24,361 nt of DNA from a virus. Below are positions 6,471 through 13,752 of this stretch, piece after piece (position 1 is the stretch's first letter; the number at the start of each line of letters is the position of its first letter). The notes under the pieces are model-generated. The model was not told where the DNA came from. It worked only from the letters and a program-made list of their open reading frames with translations, and did not search any database. Both the position numbers and the translations under genes were made by a program. Where the stretch lies: IMG/VR virus record IMGVR_UViG_3300050821_024001, positions 1 through 24,361 of that record; one strand, given 5' to 3'.

Positions 6471-8135
6471 GTCCATGTCTCCCGTGGGATCGCCATCGTC
6501 GTCCATCGTCGCGGTCATAGGAGACACTCCCCCATGCATCTCTTCGACGTGCTGGTCGATCGCGTGCGCGATAAGGTCTTCGACGCAATCGAAGAAGTCC
6601 TCGATGGTCATGCCCGGCTGTGCGCCGACCAGATCGCGCAGCGGACGCGTGTAATCGGAAAGGTTCTCGCCTTGGTACGAGCCGTCCATCGCTCCGGACG
6701 ACATGCACGCGTCCCGCAGACGATCGAGCTTGTCCGCGCACTCCTTCGCGGAAGCAAGGCCGTCGAGCTTCAGCGCGGAGCGCATCGCGGGCATGTACTC
6801 GTGCGGCGAGTGCACGAGGCCCTTGAGCCCTTTGCCAGCGAGGTTCAGTGACCGTGCACCACTCGCCAGATCCTTCGCGGCGAGCGGCGCCATTCCGTCG
6901 AGGAACGGCTCGTTGGTCAGCGCGGCACTCGAAAGCTTCGCGCCGACCGGTTTGCCGGTGACGCGGTCCTTCGAGCCGAATCGAATGGCGGGAGAGAGAT
7001 AGCGGTACGCTCCGGCGCGGATCTGCTCGCGCGCTTGCGGGAGCCACTCGACGAGACCCCACAGGTTGCCGTCGTCGCGGACCTTGAGGTCCGTGATCCA
7101 GCCCTGCGCCGGCGCCCCGCTCGTCGGGATCGATCCGCTCGTCGGGTCCTGCTCGCTCGCGTGCTCGTAGTCGATCGCGACGCGGCGGTTCTCAGTCGCT
7201 TTGAAGTTGGCGATGATCTCGCCGAAGATCTTCGCGTCGAGCCGAAACGGGCCCGCTGGATGGCCAGCGAAAGCCCCCTGCTTGGCGATCTGAATCCAGA
7301 CCGGGCCATCGCTCTTGTCCGCGTCCGTCAGAAGCACGCCTTCGACGTCGCTGAACGCTCGCTCGCTCATGTGGTGCCTCACGTGAAGCGCGCCGCCCGG
7401 GGCCAAGTCGGCACGGACGTGGACGCGGCCGCCTTTGGCGGCACCGTCGGACGCGGAGACTTCGACGCCGAACTTCTTGCCGGCCTCCGCGATGCGCGCG
7501 TGAATTTTCTTGGCAGTCGCCGCGTCGATGCGGCCCTGCTTCACGGCCTGCGCGAGGCGCGCCGCTGCATTCCGCACGTGGGCCGCGTTCTCGATCGGGT
7601 ACTTCCGTTTTTCCGGCCAAGCGAACGATCCGGACGGGATCGCATTGCGCTTGGCCGCGTCGAGTACGGACATGTCGATTTCCTTCGGTGGCCGCGTTGG
7701 CGATCCTGGCGTGTGGACGTCGCCTGGCCCGAGGTCCATCGCGAACGCGCCTTTGGCCATCAGCTCTTCCAACTGGGGACGAAACAAGGAGGACTGCGCG
7801 TGCAGAGCATCCAATGGCAGCCACTCCACGCGCTGGCCTTCGTAGTCTGGACTCTGGATGCGACCCCGGTTGACGCCCCAGTCCTCGACGCGGAACACGT
7901 GCACATGACGGCCATCCGGCGATGTCGTCTCGTGCACCTTCCGCAGTCGATTGGCGATATGGCCGGTCTCTTCGAGAAGCTCGCGACGCGCTGCGGCTTC
8001 CGGGCTTTCGGCAATCTCGACGCCGCCCCCGGGGAGTGCCATTTCGTTCGGCGGCTCGGCGCGCGAGACCGCCAGCACGTGACCGTCCGCGTTGCGAACG
8101 ATCGCAATCGCGGCGTCGCGCTGGGTCTCGCTCAG
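5874..8135 (-). CDS. Nudix domain fused to Mu I-like prohead protease and scaffold
   Basis: 753 residues from a CTG at 8135 that overlaps the upstream stop (CTGA) with GGGAAG five bases before it. A conventional GTG at 8078 exists but removes the first Nudix strand (AAIAIVRNADGHV). Residues about 7-128 are a Nudix fold with the box G-x5-E-x7-RELLEETG at 37-59; the usual last hydrophobic is H. Residues 133-143 are MDLGPGDVHTP, a motif shared with the capsid proteins. Residues about 155-226 match the DUF6582-type helical region (AKRNAIPSGSFAWPEKRKYPI). Residues about 275-425 match phage I-like protease (WIQIAKQGAFAGHPAGPF, IDYEHAS, APAQGWI, YRYLSPAI). After 556 follows a coiled-coil scaffold-like tail. 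The protease would mature the head shell; the Nudix role is unknown. Confidence 0.8.
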   Translation of the reverse strand: MSETQRDAAIAIVRNADGHVLAVSRAEPPNEMALPGGGVEIAESPEAAARRELLEETGHIANRLRKVHETTSPDGRHVHVFRVEDWGVNRGRIQSPDYEGQRVEWLPLDALHAQSSLFRPQLEELMAKGAFAMDLGPGDVHTPGSPTRPPKEIDMSVLDAAKRNAIPSGSFAWPEKRKYPIENAAHVRNAAARLAQAVKQGRIDAATAKKIHARIAEAGKKFGVEVSASDGAAKGGRVHVRADLAPGGALHVRHHMSERAFSDVEGVLLTDADKSDGPVWIQIAKQGAFAGHPAGPFRLDAKIFGEIIANFKATENRRVAIDYEHASEQDPTSGSIPTSGAPAQGWITDLKVRDDGNLWGLVEWLPQAREQIRAGAYRYLSPAIRFGSKDRVTGKPVGAKLSSAALTNEPFLDGMAPLAAKDLASGARSLNLAGKGLKGLVHSPHEYMPAMRSALKLDGLASAKECADKLDRLRDACMSSGAMDGSYQGENLSDYTRPLRDLVGAQPGMTIEDFFDCVEDLIAHAIDQHVEEMHGGVSPMTATMDDDGDPTGDMDMSDKEIQEKLTTAETEVLTLTGKLKTASGDVTSLTDRLTEATTALKTSEGVIAAIKGAVTCRDGEALPAAIARIVGENATLLAEKAKRDEADLNADVEIAFDTYKDKMGLTPDKKGAMLAFAKTDRAAFNIMYPPVALSERHLLRNIVPGEPRDKVSVQMSQTALTRRLMSEKRMPYAAAYEEAGKIIAGKIESPFKD
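7674..7689 (-). promoter_or_regulatory. Internal ribosome binding site between Nudix and protease parts
   Basis: GAAGGAAATCGAC lies directly before an in-frame ATG at 7673 (product MSVLDAAKRNAIPSG). AAGGA is at about seven bases from the ATG, better placed than the signals of most full genes here. It sits exactly at the boundary between the Nudix part and the DUF6582/protease part, so it would allow a 599-residue protease-scaffold product without the Nudix domain. Confidence 0.5.
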
Positions 8136-8569
8136 TTGAGCTTCCCGAACAGTTCGACCGTGCTCGCGGGAATGGCAACACCGCTGGCCGTGTGAACGGC
8201 GGCGATGGTGATGACATCGCCGGGCGACACGAATGCGCCCGAGACAACGGGCAGCGCCACGGCAGTGAACGCCGCCCAGCTGCCGGTGCCCGTGATTTGC
8301 GTTGTTCCCGTAGCAATCGGCACGGCCGTGCCAGGGGCAGCAGCGGTGCGCTTGTTGATCGTGATCGTGTAATAATTCGAGTTGTTCGCCGTCAGCGTCC
8401 CGCCCGTGCAGATCTGCACGGACCCCAGCGCGATCGATGCTCCGGGTCCGACCGTTCCCACCTGCACCTCGGCCAGGTCGGCTGTCGCCGCTGTCGCGGG
8501 GAAAGCGAAGCTTTTGATCTCCTGGGAAACCACGGCGTTTGCGACATCGGGAAGATAGTTGCCATTCAT
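8132..8569 (-). CDS. Beta-rich virion-module protein, unknown
   Basis: 145 residues, ATG start with AAGGAAG seven bases upstream, lying inside the portal gene's stop region. The composition (threonine, alanine, valine, glycine; almost no charged residues) and alternating strands (YYTITINKRT, AVPIATGTTQITGTG, FVSPGDVITIAAV) suggest a beta-sandwich head or decoration protein. It sits between portal and protease genes, where some phages carry small head-surface or head-completion genes. I cannot name a family. Its stop overlaps the unusual CTG start of the protease fusion, so the two are probably translationally coupled. Confidence 0.6.
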   Translation of the reverse strand: MNGNYLPDVANAVVSQEIKSFAFPATAATADLAEVQVGTVGPGASIALGSVQICTGGTLTANNSNYYTITINKRTAAAPGTAVPIATGTTQITGTGSWAAFTAVALPVVSGAFVSPGDVITIAAVHTASGVAIPASTVELFGKLN

Positions 8570-8581
8570 GGGAGAGCTTCC

Positions 8582-10342
8582 TTAGCCCTGGTCGGGCGTT
8601 GGGGTTGCGTCTTGGGGCGCAGCCGGTCCAGGCTCCGGCGGCGGCGACGCGTTCGGGTCGTTCGGATCGTCCGAAGTCGGCTCGATCGGATTTTCTTTCT
8701 CGGTCGCGACGAGGCGAGTTCGGCGCACGCCTTTCTTGTCCATGTCCTCGATCGCGATGACCGGGACGCCGAGCAGCGCGGCGGCCTTGTCGACATCGAT
8801 CGGGATGTCGATGCTGGTCGCGCCCTTGAGCGTGGCCAGAAGTTCTCCCGCGCGCGTCGTGCGACGCGGCTTCACGTTGCCCTCAGCGTCCGCCTCGTTC
8901 GCAATGAGCGGAATCCCCGTCTCTTCGGCGAGCGCGTCGCCGTCGACCGGGAGACCCATGTCGGTCATCTCACGCGCCGTTGCGGTGAGCGACTTCGGGT
9001 CCGGCTGGACGTCAACGTGGATGTAGACGTGCGGCAGCAGATGAAGCTGCTCGGGCCGATTGAGCTTTACGAGCCAATAGACGAGCTGGGAGCGAATCGC
9101 CTCGCCCAGCACGGTCGCATCGTATTGCTCGATGTCGACTTCGCCGCGCTCCTGGACCTCACCGAGAGAGCGGCTACCACTTCCCCCGCCGACGCCGCCG
9201 TCCGTTCCGAGTGTACTGCCGAGGGCAGCCTTGCTCATCTCCGCGTTGCAGATCTGAATCCACTCGGGCCACGTCAGCTTCGGGGTTCCGCCGCCATCCG
9301 GGGTCTTGAGCTCGATCTTGACCGCGTCGGAATGGTGGTAACCGGCTCCGCCCGTGATCTTGTCGGCCGCAATAACGCCGGCGAGCGCAATGTCTTCGTC
9401 GACCGCTTGCCGGGGGGTACCGCCGCCTTCGCCTGGCGGCCCACCCTGCGTCGAATAGGTGACGTCTTTGAACGGCTGCGCGAAGCCTTCCAGGTAGTCG
9501 AGGCAGCCGCGCGCACCGACGCGCTTGAACGACGCCCATGTCGCGGTCTGTCGACCGAGCCCGTCGCGCGTCGGGTAGTCACCGCGCAGCTGCGGCGCGT
9601 AGACGAGAAATTTCCCAGGGTAGTCCGCTACGCGAAGGCCGAAGACGCCGGAGTTGGTCGGAGAGCCCCACGCGGACTGCCATCCGTAGACCTGTCCCTG
9701 GTCCCAAACGTAGAGCGACCAGGATTGACCATCGGGGTAAGCGAGCCGACGTGAATGAATGAACCCGAGACGCTCGACGTGCCAGCCGTCGCTGTCGCGA
9801 GTCCAGAAGATCTCCTGCGCCGAGAGCCCGTGGTAGAGGCCCCATAACAGCTCCGCGAGCCGCTCGGTGAAATTGGGGATACGCCCGATCTCGCGCTGGA
9901 CGAACTGCGCAAGCTCGTCGGCTGCGTCTCGCTCCCGATCGTCATCGGGAAGCTGGGCGGGAATAATGTCGACGCGGCCGTTGGCCGTCGACATGATGCG
10001 CTTCGAGAGGACGGAGAAGAGGTGCGGATCCTGTTCGAGCAGTTCGTTGAGCAGGTCGACAAATTGTTGCCGATACCCAGTCGTCGCCAGGCGAAAGACG
10101 CTTGAGACGTACTCGAGGGTGAGCCGGTGCCCAATGACGACCGGGTACCGGTCATTGATCGGAATCGGCGCGAGCGGTCGACTTGCGCTGGTGACCGCGA
10201 TCGGAGGCACTGGGGGTGGAGCGCCCTTCGACGGCGGCATCGCCGTACCCGGTGCGCCATAGACCTTTGGCGTGGCCCAGCCCGACGACGGCCCTTTCCG
10301 TTTCGGCGGACCGCCGACTTTGGGTTTGAAGGATTTGGGCAC
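8582..10342 (-). CDS. Portal protein, DUF935 (Mu gp29-like)
   Basis: 586 residues from a GTG start, with GGAGAAG about 11 bases upstream. Residues 1-60 are proline-rich and basic, probably disordered. From about 65 the DUF935 pattern runs to about 480: helix-rich region with LLEQDPHLFSVLSKRIMSTA (102-120), the wing FTERLAELLWGLYHGLSAQEIFW (158-180), a GRQTATWASFKRVGARGCLDYLEGF block, and NAEMSKAALGSTLGTDGG...GSRSLGEVQ (366-397), the most typical part of this family. The C-terminal about 50 residues are acidic/proline-rich. The portal forms the dodecameric packaging vertex. The gene follows the large terminase directly, as in Mu-like head modules. Confidence 0.9.
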   Translation of the reverse strand: MPKSFKPKVGGPPKRKGPSSGWATPKVYGAPGTAMPPSKGAPPPVPPIAVTSASRPLAPIPINDRYPVVIGHRLTLEYVSSVFRLATTGYRQQFVDLLNELLEQDPHLFSVLSKRIMSTANGRVDIIPAQLPDDDRERDAADELAQFVQREIGRIPNFTERLAELLWGLYHGLSAQEIFWTRDSDGWHVERLGFIHSRRLAYPDGQSWSLYVWDQGQVYGWQSAWGSPTNSGVFGLRVADYPGKFLVYAPQLRGDYPTRDGLGRQTATWASFKRVGARGCLDYLEGFAQPFKDVTYSTQGGPPGEGGGTPRQAVDEDIALAGVIAADKITGGAGYHHSDAVKIELKTPDGGGTPKLTWPEWIQICNAEMSKAALGSTLGTDGGVGGGSGSRSLGEVQERGEVDIEQYDATVLGEAIRSQLVYWLVKLNRPEQLHLLPHVYIHVDVQPDPKSLTATAREMTDMGLPVDGDALAEETGIPLIANEADAEGNVKPRRTTRAGELLATLKGATSIDIPIDVDKAAALLGVPVIAIEDMDKKGVRRTRLVATEKENPIEPTSDDPNDPNASPPPEPGPAAPQDATPTPDQG

Positions 10343-10375
10343 GTTCGCTCGGCTTCTCCGCGCCGCCTGCGGACG

Positions 10376-11866
10376 TCAGATTCCGAAGGACCTCCGCTCG
10401 AGCGGCGCGCCTCGGTTGACTCCGCCGCCACGGATGATGGGCGCCTGCTTGGTCAGTCGATCGAACACGCCGCTCAGGGCGTCGACCTGATCGTCGTGCG
10501 ACCCCTCCGGAAACTGCTCGAGCTCCCGAATGAAAATCTCATTCCAAGGCGCCCGCACGATGTAGACGTTGCCCGGTCTCGCGCTTGTCGCTGTGACATT
10601 GGCGCTGCACTGCGCACTGACCGGTCCCGCGCTGACGACCTTATCCGTCCGCTTGCGAACCGCGCGCACCGTCCAGCCGGCAAGGAGCCGAATAAATGCC
10701 GCGGCGGCAGACTTGCCCGACGCGCCAGGCTCTTGCTCGAAGTAGACAGGGATTTCGTTCCCATCCATTTCGGCAGTGGCCCGAACGAACTTCTCGACGT
10801 CACCAGGATTGCCACGCATGCGCGCGACGTCCTCGACGTACAGTCGCTTCTCGGAGTCGAACGCCGCTTTGCACCCGACCGTCCAGTCTGGGTCTTTACC
10901 GGCCTCGGCTTCGGTTGCGGCGAGGTCCCAGTAGCGCGCTCGCACCGCATCGCCGGGGACCTGGCTCGCGTCGATAAAGTGGAACCAGTCGCGCCGGAAG
11001 TATAGGCCTTTGGCCGGCTTGATTAGCCAATCGCCATTGCGCTGTTGCGCACGGCTTACGGGGTCGAGCGCGTTGAGGCCCGCCTCGTACTCGCCGCCCG
11101 CGAATAGGGGCGCGTTGTCTTCCAGCTTCGAAGGAATGAAGGTGCGCCCGCGCGCGAGTGGGGTTCCCTTCGGTACGACGACGTCTTGGTCGTCCTTACT
11201 TCGAAGGAAGTAGAGAACCTCTCCCGGCTTCGCCTTGACCGGCGACTCCGGATCGAGCCAAGGGCCCCACCGTTTGAAGACCCACTCGTGGCCTTCGCTG
11301 CCCGGATTCGTCGCGCTCCGGAGCGAGCACGGAACACCGTGGCCGGACCGGATACGCGAAAACATGAAGCGGTATTGCCGCTCCGTGAACGTCGTGAGCT
11401 CGTCGAAGCCGACATACTGGACGCCTAGACCCAGCTTTCGCTGGACGTCCTTCTCGTGCTCCATGTGGCCGAACTGGATGATTTCGCCCCCTGGGAATTC
11501 CCAGGTCTTGTCATCCTGCGTGTAGTGGCCGCCGAGCTGCGGGTAGAGCGTCCACGCGTCCTTGATGAGCGTGTCTTGGAGCTCTGGGAACGTCCTTCGA
11601 AAGAGGAGCGCGTGGAAGTGGCGCCCGTACCCTCGGTTCAGGTGACGCGCGGCTCCCATGAGGAGTGCGATCGACTTGCCGCCGCCGGCGGCCCCCCCGA
11701 ACATCACCTCGAAGCAGTTGCGGCTGAGGAAGTCGGTCTGCGGGCCCGGGTTCGGCGCCCACCACGTGTGACCGCTCTCGCACTGGAAGAGCGGTTGCCC
11801 GGTCGCGCTCCGGATCGTGGGGCGCTTACACTTCGGGCACGTCTCCCGGAACGATGCTGTGTTCAC
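10376..11866 (-). CDS. terL: Terminase large subunit
   Basis: 496 residues, GTG start three bases after the small-terminase stop. Residues 10-33 form a small CPKC...C...H zinc-ribbon-like extension that is unusual for the family. The ATPase has Walker A GGAAGGGKS (57-65), Walker B QYVGFDE (149-155) and the coupling motif SATNPG (183-188). The C-terminal RNase-H-like nuclease shows WDLA (D313), D-x-DWT (about 324-328), YFEQEPG (375-380) and HDDQVDA (456-462). It cuts and pumps DNA into proheads through the portal encoded next. All catalytic motifs are present, so it should be active. The WDLAA/DWTVG nuclease form is common in terminases paired with DUF935 portals. Confidence 0.93.
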   Translation of the reverse strand: MNTASFRETCPKCKRPTIRSATGQPLFQCESGHTWWAPNPGPQTDFLSRNCFEVMFGGAAGGGKSIALLMGAARHLNRGYGRHFHALLFRRTFPELQDTLIKDAWTLYPQLGGHYTQDDKTWEFPGGEIIQFGHMEHEKDVQRKLGLGVQYVGFDELTTFTERQYRFMFSRIRSGHGVPCSLRSATNPGSEGHEWVFKRWGPWLDPESPVKAKPGEVLYFLRSKDDQDVVVPKGTPLARGRTFIPSKLEDNAPLFAGGEYEAGLNALDPVSRAQQRNGDWLIKPAKGLYFRRDWFHFIDASQVPGDAVRARYWDLAATEAEAGKDPDWTVGCKAAFDSEKRLYVEDVARMRGNPGDVEKFVRATAEMDGNEIPVYFEQEPGASGKSAAAAFIRLLAGWTVRAVRKRTDKVVSAGPVSAQCSANVTATSARPGNVYIVRAPWNEIFIRELEQFPEGSHDDQVDALSGVFDRLTKQAPIIRGGGVNRGAPLERRSFGI

Positions 11867-11869
11867 AGG

Positions 11870-12403
11870 TCACTCGTCGGTGCGCTCCGGGGGCAACATG
11901 ACCGTGTGCGAGGCGCTGGGGCCGCCATCACCGTCCGCGCCCGCGTAATGGAGCTTTCGGTCGGCGATCGTCGTCGCCCGGGCGCAGGCCTTTAGGGCTA
12001 GTTCGGCGAGTTCCAGCGCATTGTTCATCGCCGTGAGCACCGTGTCGGGGTCCGCCTTCTGGCCAGCGGCGAGCGCCGCGTCCACTTCGTCCCTGGCGTC
12101 GAATGCCACATGCACGCGGGCGTGGAGCCGGTCCGACAGCGCTACCGCCTTGCGGAGCTCCTTGCCGATGATGTCGATGTCGCTCGTGACGTGCTCGGCC
12201 ATCGCCTCGCGGACGACGGCTTGAGCGACGGCGCTTCGCTCCTCCCGGGTCTCCCGGAGGAACTTGTTGAGCGCCTGGGCTGAGATCTCGATCCCATGCT
12301 CACCGTGGAGCCACGGAATCAGGTCCTTCGTTCGGACGCCCCGCGCGTAGCGCTCCAGCACCTCACGTTCGAGGTTGGGACTCAGTTTTCTCGGTCGCGG
12401 CAC
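11870..12403 (-). CDS. terS: Terminase small subunit-like DNA-binding protein
   Basis: 177 residues from a GTG start with GGGAAA about nine bases upstream. The N-terminal 55 residues are a basic helix-turn-helix (LEREVLERYARGVRTKDLI, then ISAQALNKFLRE), and the middle (about 75-145) is helical and suited to oligomer formation. This is the usual plan of small terminases, and it stands immediately before the large terminase. The small subunit recognises the packaging site and regulates the motor. The assignment rests on position and helix-turn-helix form rather than on a strong family signature. Confidence 0.75.
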   Translation of the reverse strand: MPRPRKLSPNLEREVLERYARGVRTKDLIPWLHGEHGIEISAQALNKFLRETREERSAVAQAVVREAMAEHVTSDIDIIGKELRKAVALSDRLHARVHVAFDARDEVDAALAAGQKADPDTVLTAMNNALELAELALKACARATTIADRKLHYAGADGDGGPSASHTVMLPPERTDE

Positions 12404-12490
12404 AGAATGTTTCCCAGCCCGGTCGGAATCGCTCTCGACCCTCCGGACCCTCGTTGTCCGCTATCGCTTCGATGGCGAATTTGCGGCGCT

Positions 12491-12826
12491 TTATCGTTTC
12501 GCGCCCGGAAAGTTTCCGAGCCGCGGGAGGTGGTCAGCGCCTCGCGCGTCTTCGACCGAGGCCAACTCGCCCACCGTCGGCCCCATCTTCCCCATCGGCG
12601 CTCCACGCTTCACGGGGCTCTGCTTCCGCTCTCCAGGTAGCCGCGCTTGCGTGAGTCCGCGCGCCCGTCGGTGTCGGCAGCTGGCCCGGTAGTACGTCCA
12701 CGTTCGCCCGGTGAGCTCTTGCCGTGCGTACTCGCGGTCGGCTTCCGACCCGGACGGCCAGACGGTCTCCCACTCTTCGAGCGTCGTGACCTGGACGTGG
12801 CAGGCGGCCTGGTTCGGCGAAATCAT
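12491..12826 (-). CDS. Hypothetical protein, first gene of the late module
   Basis: 111 residues from an ATG at 12826 with AGGG four bases upstream. The first 60 residues look folded (TTLEEWETVWPSGSEADREYA, ELTGRTWTYYRASCRH); the rest is basic and glycine/proline rich and may be disordered. No family is recognised. Its leader contains the large inverted repeat at 12831-12902, whose near arm includes the putative ribosome binding site. An 87-base gap separates it from the small terminase. Another frame overlaps its end but has an arginine/tryptophan composition typical of a shadow. Confidence 0.5.
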   Translation of the reverse strand: MISPNQAACHVQVTTLEEWETVWPSGSEADREYARQELTGRTWTYYRASCRHRRARGLTQARLPGERKQSPVKRGAPMGKMGPTVGELASVEDARGADHLPRLGNFPGAKR

Positions 12827-12830
12827 CGGG

Positions 12831-12902
12831 CCCTATAGAGAGGGCCTCGGCTCGGGCTCTCGGGGCTCGTCTCCGCTGGCCCGCTTCTGCTCTCTCTATG
12901 GG
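12831..12902 (-). repeat. Imperfect inverted repeat in the late-operon leader
   Basis: CCCTATAGAGAGGGC (from 12831) pairs with GCTCTCTCTATGGG (to 12902): CCC with GGG, one unpaired T, eight consecutive pairs ATAGAGAG/CTCTCTAT, then a G-T and two more pairs. The enclosed 43-base loop is GC-rich and may fold further. In the minus-strand transcript the arm nearest the gene contains AGGG, the candidate ribosome binding site of the gene starting at 12826. It has no following T-run, so it is unlikely to be a simple terminator. Confidence 0.6.
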
Positions 12903-12925
12903 AAACGGGCTGGCCCTGGAGTCTC

Positions 12926-12939
12926 CGCGCGCGCGCGCG
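12926..12939. repeat. (CG)7 alternating tract
   Basis: Seven uninterrupted CG dinucleotides in the non-coding interval before the late genes. Alternating CG can adopt left-handed DNA under supercoiling. It lies about 18 bases downstream of the GAACAT-type box at 12957-12966 and about 24 bases before the far arm of the inverted repeat, in transcription direction. Function is not shown. Confidence 0.6.
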
Positions 12940-12968
12940 AGTTAGGTGTCGATGTTGCGAATGTTCCC

Positions 12969-12997
12969 AATAATTCGACCTTTCGGCCTGAATTCAA
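12969..12997 (-). promoter_or_regulatory. Candidate promoter for the packaging/head genes
   Basis: On the minus strand TTGAAT (12992-12997) is followed after 17 bases by ATTATT (12969-12974). These match the bacterial housekeeping -35 and -10 boxes at four and three of six positions. This AT-rich patch is conspicuous in a GC-rich genome and lies in the largest non-coding gap. GAACAT boxes flank it at 13007-13012 and 12961-12966, which suggests regulation. Evidence is by sequence only. Confidence 0.3.
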
Positions 12998-13018
12998 CCG
13001 GGGAGCATGTTCGCATGA

Positions 13019-13393
13019 CTACCGGTTGAGCTTATCTTCCAAGATCTGAACACGCCGGAACCACCCGTTCGCCGTGCTCCGGAATTCTGCCTCGCGCTTT
13101 TCCTGCGCGACCTTCTCGCGGACCACAGCGTCGAGCCGGTCCTCGAGTTCCTTCACGCGACCCCGGAGCAATCGGGCGTCGACAACGACGCGGGGCTCCG
13201 GAACGGGCTTCCCGATTTTCGCGACATCCTCGGGCTTCACGCGGAGCTGCGATCGTGGGCCGCGCCGCACGATGCCAGGATGCGCCTTATCTAGGGCGAG
13301 AAGCTTCCGTCTCGCGTGCTGGCGCGAGCAGCCCCACGACTCCGCAAGCTCCCGGACCCCGACTTCCTCGTCGGGATGCGTCCCGGCGTTCAC
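13019..13393 (-). CDS. Helix-turn-helix protein with C-terminal coiled coil
   Basis: 124 residues, GTG start overlapping the preceding stop by GTGA. Residues 11-36 (VGVRELAESWGCSRQHARRKLLAL) form a clear helix-turn-helix, continued by RGPRSQLRVKPEDV, a short wing. Residues about 72-122 are a long charged helix with leucine repeats (LLRGRVKELEDRLDAVV), probably for dimer formation. It is the last gene before the regulatory gap at 13018-12827, so it is a reasonable candidate for a regulator of the late promoter or a DNA-packaging accessory factor. Neither role is shown. Confidence 0.65.
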   Translation of the reverse strand: MNAGTHPDEEVGVRELAESWGCSRQHARRKLLALDKAHPGIVRRGPRSQLRVKPEDVAKIGKPVPEPRVVVDARLLRGRVKELEDRLDAVVREKVAQEKREAEFRSTANGWFRRVQILEDKLNR

Positions 13394-13752
13394 TGCGCCC
13401 GCTCGTCCGGCTCGACGCCCGCTTCAGCAGCAAGATCACGCACGGCCTGAAGCAGATCGCCCGCGCTCGGTCCGATCGGGGGGTCGTGGACGATCTGCGC
13501 CATCGGTCGCGGCGGCGGCGGAATGAACTTGAATGGGAAGTCGAACTCAGGGCCCGCCACCGGAACGGCCTGCGCCATAATCATTGGATCGAACAGTCGC
13601 ACCGGATTCGGCCCGCGCATGTCCCACATCTCCGGTTCGCTACCGATCACCCAAAATCGCTCCCCGTTCGGAAACTGCGGAAACTCCCGCGTGAGCGGCC
13701 GATCGAACCACGCCCGCGCTTTCGCCCGGAACTCCTCGACGGACACGCTCAC
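13390..13752 (-). CDS. Hypothetical protein
   Basis: 120 residues. I chose the GTG at 13752 because it overlaps the preceding stop by GTGA, as at most junctions here; a GTG at 13764 in the same frame is the alternative. The sequence is soluble, with an N-terminal helix (SVEEFRAKARAWFDR), a strand-rich middle (GERFWVIGSEPEMWDM), a run of prolines (FIPPPPRPMAQIV) and a terminal helix (GDLLQAVRDLAAEAG). No motif or family is recognised. It stands between a charged helical protein and a helix-turn-helix protein. Confidence 0.55.
   Translation of the reverse strand: MSVSVEEFRAKARAWFDRPLTREFPQFPNGERFWVIGSEPEMWDMRGPNPVRLFDPMIMAQAVPVAGPEFDFPFKFIPPPPRPMAQIVHDPPIGPSAGDLLQAVRDLAAEAGVEPDERAQ

Noticed and set aside
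5827-7062. Upstream extension of the second capsid-like gene to 778 residues
   Set aside because: The added residues are an arginine-rich shadow of the protease/scaffold gene; the ATG at 5826 has a ribosome site and gives a protein that aligns with the other capsid paralogue.
7922-9754. Long plus-strand open frame of 610 codons
   Set aside because: It lies antisense to the portal and protease genes and has the arginine/alanine-rich, motif-free composition typical of shadows in GC-rich DNA. The same applies to the other plus-strand frames, for example 1582-2778, 7035-8195 and 15432-16646.
12831-12902. Rho-independent terminator of the replication operon
   Set aside because: The inverted repeat has no T-run after either arm and a 43-base loop; it also overlaps the ribosome site of the next gene, so a leader role is more likely.
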